A stretch of DNA of 64,000 nt from assembly GCA_019637855.1 (NCBI GenBank), contig JAHBUX010000002.1, positions 1 through 64,000 on the forward strand. Direction: 5' to 3'. Origin of the DNA: Bdellovibrionales bacterium. GTDB lineage: Bacteria > Bdellovibrionota > Bdellovibrionia > Bdellovibrionales > UBA1609. The notes beneath the pieces are model-generated. The model was not told where the DNA came from. It saw only the letters and a list, made by a program, of their open reading frames with translations, and did not search any database. The position numbers and the translations under genes are program-made. Shown in pieces: positions 8,164-16,995 of this stretch (position 1 is its first letter; each line of letters opens with the position of its first letter).

Positions 8164-9110
8164 CCGTTCTTGTCCTCTGTCTACTCAGTTTGAGTCAGGC
8201 CCAGGCTCAGGAAGAAAATCTGCCATTCGAAGAGTTGAAGTCGCCGTGGCTGGCGCAAGCTGTTTTAGAATTTCCATTCTATAGTTTTTATTTAGGGGCG
8301 CCAGCGGTCAAGGGAGTAGCCTACCTGCCGAATTTCGCTCCTCGTTTGGGACCGCGCGTGATCTATCGTGATGTGGGCGCGACCCTCACGTTCTCGCTGC
8401 CGATTCCAGACAATGAGCGCACTCGGCGCGGCGACTCCAAGGCACAAAGCCTGATCATCAACAGCTATTGGCGCCAGTTCGCGTTCGATCTTTACTATCA
8501 GCGCTACAAAAGTTTCTATGTGGCCAGTCCCTGGACAGAGGTGAGCGTGAACAAGCCGGCCCGCTATGCTCAGTTGCCGGATGCACAGGTTCTGAACTAT
8601 GGTTTGAATGCCTATCTGATTTTGCGGCCCGAGCGCTACAGTTTGAAGGCCGCTTTCGATCAGACCGAAATTCAGAGTCAGAGCGGCGGCAGCTGGCTAG
8701 TGGCCCCGTTTTACAATCATCTCGAGATGTTTTTAGGCGGAAAGTTCGTGCCTGGCAGTGACACGAGTTCTTTCCGTGTGCCTCCGAATCTAGCGTCGAG
8801 TCGCTTTGACACTCTCGGTGCCGGTTTCGGTTACGGTTACACTTATGTGAAACGCCGATACTTTTTGAATGGACAAGTGGCTTACGGCCCAGGCTTTCAA
8901 TCGCAGCGCCTGCAACGCGAAGACGGTGACAATTCGGCGGTGTACAGTTTGGCTGCCAAACTCAATGTCAACGCGTCCACCGGTTGGAATTATCCTGAGT
9001 ATGTCGGCGGGGCTAAATTGTTGGTGGATTCGGTATGGGCCCGCGTCCAGGACACGCAGGTGACGTCAACCCTTGTTAGCCTGCAGTTCTTTTTCGGGCG
9101 CCGTTTCTAA
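8148..9110 (+). CDS. DUF4421-like outer membrane beta-barrel protein
   Basis: 320 aa, starting at GTG 8148 inside the previous gene. Residues 1-20 are a signal peptide ending AQAQ. The body has alternating strands ending in aromatics, for example YWRQFAFDLYYQRYKSFYV, YLILRPERYSLKAAFDQ and FGYGYTYVKRRYFLNGQVAYGPG, and the protein ends in LVSLQFFFGRRF, an outer-membrane C-terminal strand. The pattern fits DUF4421. It is clearly related to the protein at 39472-40419 (shared F-D-YYQRYKS/FVFYSRYKG, PERFSL, GYGYT-V-RRYFL). Ligand unknown. It ends 4 bp into the convergent carbonic anhydrase gene. Confidence 0.8.
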   Translation: MGKTLAVLVLCLLSLSQAQAQEENLPFEELKSPWLAQAVLEFPFYSFYLGAPAVKGVAYLPNFAPRLGPRVIYRDVGATLTFSLPIPDNERTRRGDSKAQSLIINSYWRQFAFDLYYQRYKSFYVASPWTEVSVNKPARYAQLPDAQVLNYGLNAYLILRPERYSLKAAFDQTEIQSQSGGSWLVAPFYNHLEMFLGGKFVPGSDTSSFRVPPNLASSRFDTLGAGFGYGYTYVKRRYFLNGQVAYGPGFQSQRLQREDGDNSAVYSLAAKLNVNASTGWNYPEYVGGAKLLVDSVWARVQDTQVTSTLVSLQFFFGRRF

Positions 9111-9745
9111 ACGTCGAGAGTTTCAAACACACCGGTGGCGTCGTTCAATCCCAACAAGTGACCGGATTCGATATCGAAGTAGGCGCCGATCACCTGCATT
9201 CCACGCTCTTGTTCGGCTTTGCGCACAAAGGGGAAAGTACGCAGATTTTCCAGTGAAATCTTGATGGCTTCGCGCTCACAATGCATGCACAGGCTTTCCA
9301 TATCGGCCTCGGGATGAGCGGCCAAAGCGCGGAAATGAGCGGGGCGGGCAATGGCTACCCAACGATCGACGAAGCTATCGCTCTCGCCGTGGAGACCCGA
9401 GACCAGAGCGCGAATGCCACCGCACTGACGGTGACCCAGCACGATGATGTTTTCGACCTTCAGGTTGACCACCGCGAATTCGATGGCGGCACTGACCCCG
9501 TGATGGCCGCCACCGGTCTCAAAAGGCGGAACCAAGTTGGCCACGTTGCGCACCACGAACAGTTCGCCAGGGCCAGAGGAGGTGATGATGGCTGGATCGA
9601 CGCGCGAATCGCTGCACCCGATGATCAATGTTTTTGGCGATTGGCCATTCGATAGACGTGAGTAGGTGGAGTTTTCCACCTCGAAGTATTTTTCCCGGAA
9701 GCGGCGAAATCCGGCCACCAAACGCCACAAAGCTTTTTGACTCAT
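9107..9745 (-). CDS. Beta-class carbonic anhydrase
   Basis: 212 aa. Interconverts CO2 and bicarbonate. The zinc ligands are visible: Cys and Asp in IIGCSDSRVDP, then His and Cys in VLGHRQCGGI, with the usual ELFVVRNVANLVPP and HHGVSAAIEFAV blocks between. The ATG at 9743-9745 was chosen over a longer frame because the family starts here and GAAGAAGAG precedes it. Cytoplasmic, no signal peptide. It is divergent from the FMN reductase gene and converges on the DUF4421 gene. Confidence 0.93.
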   Translation of the reverse strand: MSQKALWRLVAGFRRFREKYFEVENSTYSRLSNGQSPKTLIIGCSDSRVDPAIITSSGPGELFVVRNVANLVPPFETGGGHHGVSAAIEFAVVNLKVENIIVLGHRQCGGIRALVSGLHGESDSFVDRWVAIARPAHFRALAAHPEADMESLCMHCEREAIKISLENLRTFPFVRKAEQERGMQVIGAYFDIESGHLLGLNDATGVFETLDV

Positions 9746-9878
9746 GAACTCTTCTTCTAACGGAGCAATCCCGCCGTGTCCAGGATTGGGGCGAGCGCCG
9801 GACCTGTTTCGCCCCGCGCCGAACGCACCACGCTTGAACTGCTGAGTCGGTTGCGCTCCTAAGGAGGCTTCGTATAGG

Positions 9879-10436
9879 ATGCCCACGATGAAGGTACTTT
9901 GCTTTGCAGGCTCTTTACGTCAGGGCTCATACAACAAGAAATATGTGCGTGTCGCACACAAAATCTTGCAGACTTTTGCTGGCGTTGAGTCCGAATACCT
10001 CGATCTGTTGGACTATCCACTGCCGGTTTACAACGGTGATATCGAAAGCAAAGAGTTCCCTCAGGCGGCGCGCCAACTAGCTGCCAAGGTCAAAGATTGT
10101 GATGCGGTGGTGATCTCTTCGCCCGAAAACAACGGCGCCATGGCCGCGGCTCTTAAAAACACCATCGACTGGATGTCGCGTGTGCCGGGTGAAGATCCGT
10201 GGCCGGGCAAATGGATTTTGTTATTGGGTGCCTCGCCAGGCGCCTTGGGCGCTGTACGTGGGCTGTGGCATACGCGAGTGCCATTTGAGGCGCTCAACGC
10301 GATCGTTTATCCCACGATGTCCGGCCTGCCACGGGCGCACGAAGCCTTTGCTGCCGATGGTGCGCTTAAAGACAGCGGTGCACATGAGCGGCTAAATACG
10401 TTGATTGGAAAATTCGTCGAGCAGATCAGAAAATAG
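9879..10436 (+). CDS. NADPH-dependent FMN reductase / flavodoxin-like oxidoreductase
   Basis: 185 aa, typical for the NADPH_red family. The FMN-phosphate loop FAGSLRQGSYNKKY opens the protein and SPENNGAMAAALKNTIDWMSR near residue 90 is the second signature. GASPGALGAVRG follows as in azoreductase/chromate-reductase members. It should reduce FMN or quinone-like substrates with NADPH; the substrate is not predictable. AAGGAGG lies 11 bases before the ATG at 9879; an internal ATG at 9888 is an alternative. Confidence 0.9.
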   Translation: MPTMKVLCFAGSLRQGSYNKKYVRVAHKILQTFAGVESEYLDLLDYPLPVYNGDIESKEFPQAARQLAAKVKDCDAVVISSPENNGAMAAALKNTIDWMSRVPGEDPWPGKWILLLGASPGALGAVRGLWHTRVPFEALNAIVYPTMSGLPRAHEAFAADGALKDSGAHERLNTLIGKFVEQIRK

Positions 10437-10437
10437 C

Positions 10438-11466
10438 TCAGTCGATCTCGCGCATGGCTGCGTACACTTGGTTGCGCGCCCACTCGTCACACTTGCGTTT
10501 ATGGCCATGCTCATCCTCGAGAGCGGTCAACACTTTAGAGAAATCTTGTGAATTCCAACCGGCGCGTTTGTCGATCTCGATATGATTTGGCAGCTCGAGC
10601 CATGGCGCCAAGCTACGACCGCCTAGGTATTCGAGAACGTCGTAACCATCGGCAAAGCTATGAGTGTTGGCCCTGGTCCCCTGCGCCGTCATTAGTTCTG
10701 CCAAATGCTCATTGAGGCCGGGCACATAAACATCCAGCATACGCACCAGCACATTGGCTCCATAGGCAAGCACGGGTAGAGTGGAAACGTAGTTCACACC
10801 GGCGATGTACTTGCTGGCGTTTGCGGTCATGCGTGCGCGCACGGCCTTGCGCACGTCGAGGCTATGCGATTCAAAACGATCTGCGGTCAATATGCGTTCG
10901 GCGATCTGAGCTAACTCTTCCGTCGAGCGGCCCAGAGCCTTTTCGACCTCCAAACGGAAATAGGTGTAGGCGGCATTTTGCGGATCTTCGGTCTCTAGAT
11001 CCAGAAGTAAGCGCCGCGCCTCTTCATACAGGGGGAAGACAAGCTTCTTGACGGTGCTGCCTTCCAATTGGCCTGAGAGAACCATGGCTTGCATGAAGCG
11101 CGCGTTGGCGGCGCTATAAGTTTGCTCGCTGGGATCGGTGAAGAAGGGACTGTGTGGGCCAACGAGTTCTTGTACAGGCCCGGGTTCATCAAGGTGCAGG
11201 CTGCGAATGAAATCTTCGCGGTGATCGGCGACATCCATTTCGATCACTTCGCAAAAACGATCGTCTTGCAAAAGTTGGAAATAAGATGCGGGCGGCGGTG
11301 GAGGCATGGGCTTTGCCTTTTTTTCGACTTTCGCACTTTGCGGCGCGCGTTCGATGAGGGGTTCTTGCCCGAGGCCACCGTCAGGTAAAAAGTCCGGCGC
11401 GCGCTGACGAATCAACGCTAAAGCCAAAACGGCAGAAATAAACAGAGCCCCTCTCCTCCACGTCAC
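10438..11466 (-). CDS. Membrane-anchored protein, unknown function
   Basis: 342 aa. It starts with GTG at 11464-11466 and a short N-terminal hydrophobic anchor (ALFISAVLALALI). A proline-rich linker (KAKPMPPPPPASYFQ) and a large helical domain of about 280 residues follow, likely periplasmic. No family is recognised; the segment YVPGLNEHLAELMTAQGTR may help find homologues. Only 9 bp separate its start from the first possible start of the divergent GNAT gene, and a small hairpin covers both. Confidence 0.65.
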   Translation of the reverse strand: MTWRRGALFISAVLALALIRQRAPDFLPDGGLGQEPLIERAPQSAKVEKKAKPMPPPPPASYFQLLQDDRFCEVIEMDVADHREDFIRSLHLDEPGPVQELVGPHSPFFTDPSEQTYSAANARFMQAMVLSGQLEGSTVKKLVFPLYEEARRLLLDLETEDPQNAAYTYFRLEVEKALGRSTEELAQIAERILTADRFESHSLDVRKAVRARMTANASKYIAGVNYVSTLPVLAYGANVLVRMLDVYVPGLNEHLAELMTAQGTRANTHSFADGYDVLEYLGGRSLAPWLELPNHIEIDKRAGWNSQDFSKVLTALEDEHGHKRKCDEWARNQVYAAMREID

Positions 11467-11478
11467 TCTTATAGAGTG
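11464..11478. promoter_or_regulatory. Symmetrical hairpin between two divergent start codons
   Basis: CACTCT-TAT-AGAGTG: a 6-bp stem. The outer GTG on the minus strand is the start of the 10438-11466 gene, and the GTG on the plus strand abuts the ATG at 11479. There is no room for separate promoters between the genes unless the true starts lie further in. Confidence 0.35.
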
Positions 11479-12027
11479 ATGGACTTCGCTGTGGCCCTCA
11501 AGTACAAAAATGGGATGGAACTTGAGCCAGTCACTTTAGCTCAATCCGATGTGATACTTTCGATCTTCGAAAGCTCGCCTTCCTACTTCCAACACGTCGA
11601 TGGAACCACGCCCACGTTAAAGACCGTGCAAGACACCTTTGCGAATCGTCCTAAACAAACGATTCCTGAGTATGGCAGCGAGTTTTTGCTTCTGCGTAAA
11701 GAGGGACGACCGGTGGGGCTTTGTGAGTTGCATGTGCATCATCCGGAGCGTGGAATAGTGTACCTAGGTCTTCTGCTTTTGCGCGAGGACTGTTGCGGCC
11801 GGGGTTGGGGACGCGAGGCCTATGAGCTTGTTGAGCGCTATTTGCAGACTCGTCACGCCTGTAGGCGCATCCGGTTAGGTGTTTCCGATGACAACGATGT
11901 TAGCGGATTTTGGAGCCGGGTCGGATTCAAGGCCAACGGCCGCTCCTACACCTGGATGGGCGAACGCAAAGCCAATCACGTGGTCGAATACGAAAAAACT
12001 TTGCCCGAAACGGCTGTGCACGCGTAG
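11479..12027 (+). CDS. GNAT family N-acetyltransferase
   Basis: 182 aa from ATG 11479; the ATG at 11515 (MELEPVTLAQSD) is a good alternative and would leave more space to the divergent gene. The GNAT core is clear: GIVYLGLLLLREDCCGRGWGREAYELVERYL contains the beta-4 strand and the R/QxxGxG/A acetyl-CoA loop in the variant GRGWGREA. RIRLGVSDDNDVSGFWSRVGFK is the usual C-terminal strand-helix. It transfers an acetyl group from acetyl-CoA to an unknown amine; cytoplasmic. It is followed 47 bp later by the sodC-like gene. Confidence 0.88.
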   Translation: MDFAVALKYKNGMELEPVTLAQSDVILSIFESSPSYFQHVDGTTPTLKTVQDTFANRPKQTIPEYGSEFLLLRKEGRPVGLCELHVHHPERGIVYLGLLLLREDCCGRGWGREAYELVERYLQTRHACRRIRLGVSDDNDVSGFWSRVGFKANGRSYTWMGERKANHVVEYEKTLPETAVHA

Positions 12028-12074
12028 TCTCCTGGGGTACACGAATTGCAAAAATCCATAGCCAGGAGGAATCT

Positions 12075-12587
12075 ATGCGTTCACTACGTTTTATTTTATC
12101 GGTGACGGCTTTGACCTTTATTGCCCACGTGGCAAATGCGGCCACCACCGTGGTGTTAAAGAACGCCAAGAATGAGTCCATCGGAACGGCGAAACTCACT
12201 GCCCTCACCAACGGTGTCAAAATCGATCTGGATTTGAAGAACGTTCCCGCCGGCGAACATGCTTTTCATTTTCACGAAACCGGTTCTTGCCAGGCTCCGA
12301 CCTTTGATTCTGCCGGGGGGCACTTTGCGCCGGCAAAAAATCCCCACGGTTTTGATGCGGCTCAAGGCCCGCATGCCGGTGATATGCCGAACTTGATGGT
12401 GCCGGCCGACGGAAAATTACGTCAAGAGATCATCAATACACAGGTGACGTTGGGCAAAGGGGCCAACTCTTTGCACAAAGCGGGTGGTACGGCGCTAGTT
12501 ATTCACGACAAAGCCGATGACTATAAATCGCAACCGTCGGGTAATGCAGGCGGGCGTTGGGCTTGCGGCGAGATCAAAGGCGAGTAG
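12075..12587 (+). CDS. sodC: Periplasmic Cu/Zn superoxide dismutase
   Basis: 170 aa. AGGAGGAA lies 5 bases before the ATG, and the first 24 residues are a signal peptide (ILSVTALTFIAHVANAA). Metal-site motifs are complete: HFHETGSC with the disulphide cysteine, GGHFAPAKNPHGF, PHAGDMPNL, and the end motif GGRWACGEI with the second disulphide cysteine and catalytic Arg. It converts superoxide to peroxide and oxygen in the periplasm, protecting against external oxidative stress. Length fits bacterial SodC. It converges on the GHKL-like gene with no spacer. Confidence 0.95.
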   Translation: MRSLRFILSVTALTFIAHVANAATTVVLKNAKNESIGTAKLTALTNGVKIDLDLKNVPAGEHAFHFHETGSCQAPTFDSAGGHFAPAKNPHGFDAAQGPHAGDMPNLMVPADGKLRQEIINTQVTLGKGANSLHKAGGTALVIHDKADDYKSQPSGNAGGRWACGEIKGE

Positions 12588-13430
12588 TTATCTAACGTTT
12601 ATGATTTCCAGAATAGCCCGCTGCGATTCAAAAATCTTATAGCGGCGGGTTTTCAAAAGTTTAATCAACACCGTGGTCTCTTCACCCGGATTGAAAATAA
12701 ACATCAGCTGCGCGGCCCAACGGAACACCATGTACAAGCCGATGCCGGCGCCCCCCGCACCCATGTTGACGGTGAGCTCTTCCACCGATGCTGATTTATA
12801 CAAGGATTTGAGCAAAGGATCGCGGTTGAACGTGCCGAACGGATCACGCACCTTGATCCAGGCGTACTTTTCGTCTTGGCCAAAAGAGGCTTCAACGGGT
12901 TTTTCTAAAGTGACCGGCGTGCGCCGATCGGTTTCGCGCGGGTTGCCTGCGGCATCGCGAGGCGCATTGTAAAAGGCATTGGTCAAAAGTTCAGAGGCCA
13001 CCGTCATACAAATCTCTTTAAAGTCGCCGAAGCAACCCATGCCGGCGGCGTATTCGCCGAACTCATTGATCACCTGCCAACGCTCCACACTCTGCAAAAG
13101 AGAGTAGTGCGCGGTGGCGGTCTTGTCGTCATGGCTGGCCAGGATGACTGAAGAGTTGGGCGACACTAAGACTTTGTTTAAAGTTGTGGCGCGGTCTTTT
13201 ATGTCTTCTTTTAGAGTCGCCGGGCGGATGGGTAGAACACATGTGACCGTGGGCCTATCGCGCAGGATTTCTAAATTCTCTTTGTCGGAAAGCTCAGAAA
13301 CAAGGGCGGCTCGGCCATCGGGTTGCTGGCTTGGCCCAGGTATAGGGCGCAATATATTGATCACCGCCGGAGAATGCGAAAGCAAAAGTTCGCGCAGTTC
13401 CTCGGTACTATAAACGATGGCAGGTTTCAC
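12588..13430 (-). CDS. GHKL-type ATPase-like signalling protein (paralogue A)
   Basis: 280 aa. The N-terminal half (1-130) is of unknown fold. The C-terminal half resembles a histidine-kinase/anti-sigma ATPase domain: N-box TVASELLTNAFYNAPRD, a modified G1 box KVRDPFGTFN instead of DxGxG, and G2 box MGAGGAGIGLYMVFRWA. It lacks a dimerisation histidine domain and a membrane segment. The same box variants occur in the protein at 14053-14940, so the two are paralogues. It is divergent from the STAS-like gene between them. A regulatory ATPase or kinase of the STAS-like protein is the best inference. Confidence 0.75.
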   Translation of the reverse strand: MKPAIVYSTEELRELLLSHSPAVINILRPIPGPSQQPDGRAALVSELSDKENLEILRDRPTVTCVLPIRPATLKEDIKDRATTLNKVLVSPNSSVILASHDDKTATAHYSLLQSVERWQVINEFGEYAAGMGCFGDFKEICMTVASELLTNAFYNAPRDAAGNPRETDRRTPVTLEKPVEASFGQDEKYAWIKVRDPFGTFNRDPLLKSLYKSASVEELTVNMGAGGAGIGLYMVFRWAAQLMFIFNPGEETTVLIKLLKTRRYKIFESQRAILEIINVR

Positions 13431-13576
13431 TGTCTCAACAACGTCCTTTTCCTTATTTTCGCAAGAATTTAATGGCTCTTGAACAGAAATCCTTGTTTCT
13501 CAAAATGGCGCTCCAGATTGAATGCTCTAGAGAGGGATTTGCTTCGTAGCGAGACGAGACTTCGGTATGATTGGGT

Positions 13577-14056
13577 ATGATCCGCCGCGAGCCCTTTGAA
13601 TTCGAAGTCCTAGAGGACGGCGAAACTATTGAGTATTCCCTGTCGGGCTCACTTGACGAACATGCCAAGCTCCCCGATTCGCGCCCGGCCGGCAAGGTTG
13701 TGATTCGCCTAGGTGGAGTCACCTCGCTGAACTCGCAGGGCACGCGCCTGTGGATCGGTTGGATTCAAAGGTTTCGTTCGCCGATCGAGGTGGTTTTAGA
13801 GGATTGCCCGGTGCTGTTCGTTAAAAACTTCAAACTAGTGAAGGGCTTTTTGCCTGAGCACTTTGTGGTGAATTCTTTTGTGCTGCCGTTTTACTCGGAA
13901 CGAACCCGTGAGCGGCGGGATGTTTTGATGGAGCGCGGAATCCACTACGGCATGAATCTTAAAATGAAAATTCCAGAGCAACAGGATTCGGCAGGTAACG
14001 TCATGGAAGTCGACGTCATCGAGAGCACCTATTTGGGCTTCCTAAAGGCGCGATGA
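13577..14056 (+). CDS. STAS-like (anti-anti-sigma type) protein
   Basis: 159 aa from ATG 13577; TTG 13571 is a possible start two codons earlier. The core GKVVIRLGGVTSLNSQGTRLWIGWIQ fits the beta-strand, loop and helix around the phosphorylated serine of STAS proteins (here NSQG), followed by IEVVLEDCPVLFVKNF. The C-terminal tail (YSERTRERRDVLMERG) is extra. The stop overlaps the ATG of the next gene (ATGA), so this protein and the GHKL paralogue B are translationally coupled. By analogy it is a binding partner switched by phosphorylation; no sigma factor is nearby. Confidence 0.7.
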   Translation: MIRREPFEFEVLEDGETIEYSLSGSLDEHAKLPDSRPAGKVVIRLGGVTSLNSQGTRLWIGWIQRFRSPIEVVLEDCPVLFVKNFKLVKGFLPEHFVVNSFVLPFYSERTRERRDVLMERGIHYGMNLKMKIPEQQDSAGNVMEVDVIESTYLGFLKAR

Positions 14057-14940
14057 AATCCGTATTTGAAGCCTATAAAGAGTTGTGGCCCGCTGACCGC
14101 CATGCGGTTTTGGAACCTTACCTAAATAAGATCGCGGTTTTGCGTTATCCGGAAGACCGAGCGATGTTGGGCAAAGTGCTGGCACCCTTTGTCGTGGTGG
14201 TGGCTCAAAAGGCCTCACTACGCGAGAATGTGGCCTTACTCGAGTCGGGCTTTCAACATATCGTGCAGCAGGATCGCGAAGATTTTCCGCAGGAGCTTTT
14301 GGCCGCCAGCCTGATGACCACTCGACCTGATGCTTTTCAGAAAAATCCGGTGCCTTTTTTCTTAAGCGATTTTCAGCCGGATATGTTGAAAGATCCCGAC
14401 AAGAATCTGGCGATGAAGTTTCACAAAAGCTCACAAAAAAGCCTGTTACTCGACTGGCTCAGCGCTTTTTTACAACAGAATCCGCAAACGTTCGCCATTC
14501 ACGACCTGTCTTTGCAAGCGGCCGATGAAATGCTGACCAACGCGTTCTTCAACGCTCCTATTCGTCCGGGGGGATTGCGCCCGTTTCAAAAGTTGCCGCG
14601 CGATGCGGAGGCTGAAATCTCCGCGGCGAAATCCGCGACCTTGTTCGCGACTGTCTCCGAACGCCGTATGATCGTGGGTTGCATGGACTCTTTCGGTTCC
14701 TTTTCGCAACCGAATCTTATGGAGCATTTACGCCATAACTTCAGTCAGGACAGCATTCGCACGCGGGAAGGCCAAAATGGTGCCGGGTTGGGTTTGCGCT
14801 ATCTGATCGAGAACGCCGCGAATTTTTACCTACTCTGCCATAAAGGAATTTCCTCTTTAGTAGCATGTGGCTTTGTGCTCGAAGGCCTTAAAGCAAATCT
14901 ATATAAGCCGAAACATATGCACATCTGTTTTTGGGAATAG
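14053..14940 (+). CDS. GHKL-type ATPase-like signalling protein (paralogue B)
   Basis: 295 aa. The N-terminal 150 residues are helical and unrecognised. The ATPase-like part has the N-box AADEMLTNAFFNAPIRPGG, the variant G1 box GCMDSFGSFS and the G2 box NGAGLGLRYLIENA, each matching paralogue A at 12588-13430. No histidine phosphoacceptor domain is seen. It is coupled by a 4-bp overlap to the STAS-like gene upstream, and a hybrid histidine kinase follows 50 bp downstream on the same strand. Serine kinase or ATP-dependent binder of the STAS partner is an inference. Confidence 0.75.
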   Translation: MKSVFEAYKELWPADRHAVLEPYLNKIAVLRYPEDRAMLGKVLAPFVVVVAQKASLRENVALLESGFQHIVQQDREDFPQELLAASLMTTRPDAFQKNPVPFFLSDFQPDMLKDPDKNLAMKFHKSSQKSLLLDWLSAFLQQNPQTFAIHDLSLQAADEMLTNAFFNAPIRPGGLRPFQKLPRDAEAEISAAKSATLFATVSERRMIVGCMDSFGSFSQPNLMEHLRHNFSQDSIRTREGQNGAGLGLRYLIENAANFYLLCHKGISSLVACGFVLEGLKANLYKPKHMHICFWE

Positions 14941-14990
14941 GTTTCCTGCCAACGCTTGCTTTCGGCGCGGCCCCCCATTAAATACGACTA

Positions 14991-16991
14991 ATGGTTCGTT
15001 GGTGGAAAGACCTGTCCGTCTCTAAGAAGCTATATGCAGTTGTCGGCGTTTTGGCCGTGTTGATTGCCACCGAACTCTTCACTTTGCTTTTTGCCATGGA
15101 CGTTCTCTCGGCCGTTCGCACCTTCGTGCACGGTGAGGGATTGTGGTCCAAAGGGCAGAAAAACGCCGCCTATTCTTTGCACCGTTACGCCTTCACCGGC
15201 GACGAGAAATTCTTCGAAGAGTTTAAACGCAGCTTGGAAATTCCGGCTGGAGATCGAGCCGCGCGTATCGAGCTAGAAAAGCCCGACTATGACTATCACA
15301 AGGTGGAAGAAGGTTTCGCACGTGGGCAGGTGTCGCGTGAGGACGTGCCGGGTCTGGTGAATTTGATTCGTCGCTTTTACTGGGCGCCTTATATCTCACA
15401 GGCTCTTGTCGTTTGGCGTGCGGCTGATGCGGGGATTGATGACCTGGTGGCGGCGGGCAACGATCTGCGTACGGCCATGCTGGCTGGCGCTAGCCGAGCC
15501 GAGGTGGAACGGCGCTTGGTGAAAATCGATGCGGTCAATGAACGGCTCGAGCGCCTTGAGGTCGAGTTCTCGCAAGTGTTGGGCGAAGGCTCGCGTTGGC
15601 TCGAGAATCTGTTGATGGTCATATTGGTCATCGCGGTGCTGACCGTGGAAAGCACGGGTTTGTTTTTAACCATCTCTTTCAGCAGGAGCTTGAATCGCTC
15701 GCTGCACGAACTGATGGACGCTGCACAGGAAGTGGGCCGGGGCAATTTTGATCAGAAGGCACCGGTGCGTTCGAATGATGAGCTGGGCAAGCTTGCCATG
15801 GCCATCAATAAGATGAGCGTCGATCTTAAGACCAATCAGGGATTAAGGCAGCAGGCCGAGTCGGCGAGTCAGTACAAAAGCCAGTTTCTGGCCAATATGA
15901 GCCACGAAATCCGCACTCCGTTGAGCGTGATCCTTGGTCTTACGGAAGTCCTGCGTGATGATCGCCTGTCGCGTGAAGAGCAGTTGCGCTACATCGATAC
16001 GATTGAGCGTACCGGTGGAAATTTGATTCGCATTATTAACGACATCTTGGATTTATCAAAAGTGGAAGCAGATCATCTCGAAATTGAGTGCACGCGATTT
16101 TCTTTGCCAGAGTTTGTTAATGAACTGCAAAACATGCTTTCCGTACAAGCGCGCAAGGCCGAAAACTCATTGCGGTTCATGGCCGTTGGCGCGCCACCGA
16201 GTGAGGTGATCACAGATCGCACGCGGTTGCGCCAGATTCTGGTTAATCTGTTGAATAACTCGCTGAAGTACACGCGCAACGGAATTGTGACATTGACCTA
16301 TTGGCAGGATGGCAATCACCTGGCATTTGAAATCAGCGATACCGGACGCGGCATCGACGAAGAAGACCGCGCCAAACTGTTTGCGCCATTTACACGGACG
16401 GCGGCGGAAAACGCGGCGAATTCTGAGGGTACGGGTCTGGGCTTGATGTTGGCCAAACGTTTGGCCGCGGCGTTGGGAGGTGGTGTTGAACTGCGCTCCA
16501 CTCAGATAGGTAAAGGATCAACCTTTCGCGCATGGGTGCGTCCGCAAGGCATGTTCACCGCCGTTCCCGAGCAGGTTGAAGGCAGATTCTCTGGTCCGCA
16601 AGACAACAGCTGTTTGCGGGGACGTCGCGTGCTGGTGGTTGAAGATTCCGAAGACAATCAGCTCTTGGTCAAACTTCTGCTGACCCGCGTGGGCGTCTTA
16701 AGCGACTTTGCCAACAATGGACAAGAGGCTGTTGAAATGGCCCTGCCGGGAAAATACGATTTTATTTTGATGGATATGCAGATGCCGGTGAAGGATGGCT
16801 ATGCGGCCACCCGTGAATTGCGGCAGAAGGGCTATAAGAAGCCAATCATCGCGCTCACCGCGCATGCAATGAAGGAAGACAGGGCCCGTTGTTTAGAGGC
16901 AGGCTGTTCGGACTATTTGACCAAGCCCATTGATTCACGCCTGCTCTTCTCGACTTTGCAAAAGCATGCGGCTCAGCTCGGTGCCAGCTAG
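14991..16991 (+). CDS. Hybrid sensor histidine kinase with C-terminal receiver
   Basis: 666 aa. Membrane segments near 14-36 and 205-230 enclose a mostly helical periplasmic sensor. HAMP follows (SRSLNRSLHELMDAAQEVGRGNFD), then HisKA with phosphoacceptor H305 in NMSHEIRTPLS. The ATPase domain has QILVNLLNNSLKYT, DTGRGID and GTGLGLML. The receiver starts near 545 with VLVVEDSEDNQ and has phosphoacceptor D595 in LMDMQMPVKDG and conserved K in DYLTKPID. All catalytic residues are present. It may feed the GHKL/STAS genes just upstream, but its partner is not shown. Confidence 0.95.
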   Translation: MVRWWKDLSVSKKLYAVVGVLAVLIATELFTLLFAMDVLSAVRTFVHGEGLWSKGQKNAAYSLHRYAFTGDEKFFEEFKRSLEIPAGDRAARIELEKPDYDYHKVEEGFARGQVSREDVPGLVNLIRRFYWAPYISQALVVWRAADAGIDDLVAAGNDLRTAMLAGASRAEVERRLVKIDAVNERLERLEVEFSQVLGEGSRWLENLLMVILVIAVLTVESTGLFLTISFSRSLNRSLHELMDAAQEVGRGNFDQKAPVRSNDELGKLAMAINKMSVDLKTNQGLRQQAESASQYKSQFLANMSHEIRTPLSVILGLTEVLRDDRLSREEQLRYIDTIERTGGNLIRIINDILDLSKVEADHLEIECTRFSLPEFVNELQNMLSVQARKAENSLRFMAVGAPPSEVITDRTRLRQILVNLLNNSLKYTRNGIVTLTYWQDGNHLAFEISDTGRGIDEEDRAKLFAPFTRTAAENAANSEGTGLGLMLAKRLAAALGGGVELRSTQIGKGSTFRAWVRPQGMFTAVPEQVEGRFSGPQDNSCLRGRRVLVVEDSEDNQLLVKLLLTRVGVLSDFANNGQEAVEMALPGKYDFILMDMQMPVKDGYAATRELRQKGYKKPIIALTAHAMKEDRARCLEAGCSDYLTKPIDSRLLFSTLQKHAAQLGAS

Positions 16992-16995
16992 GGTT

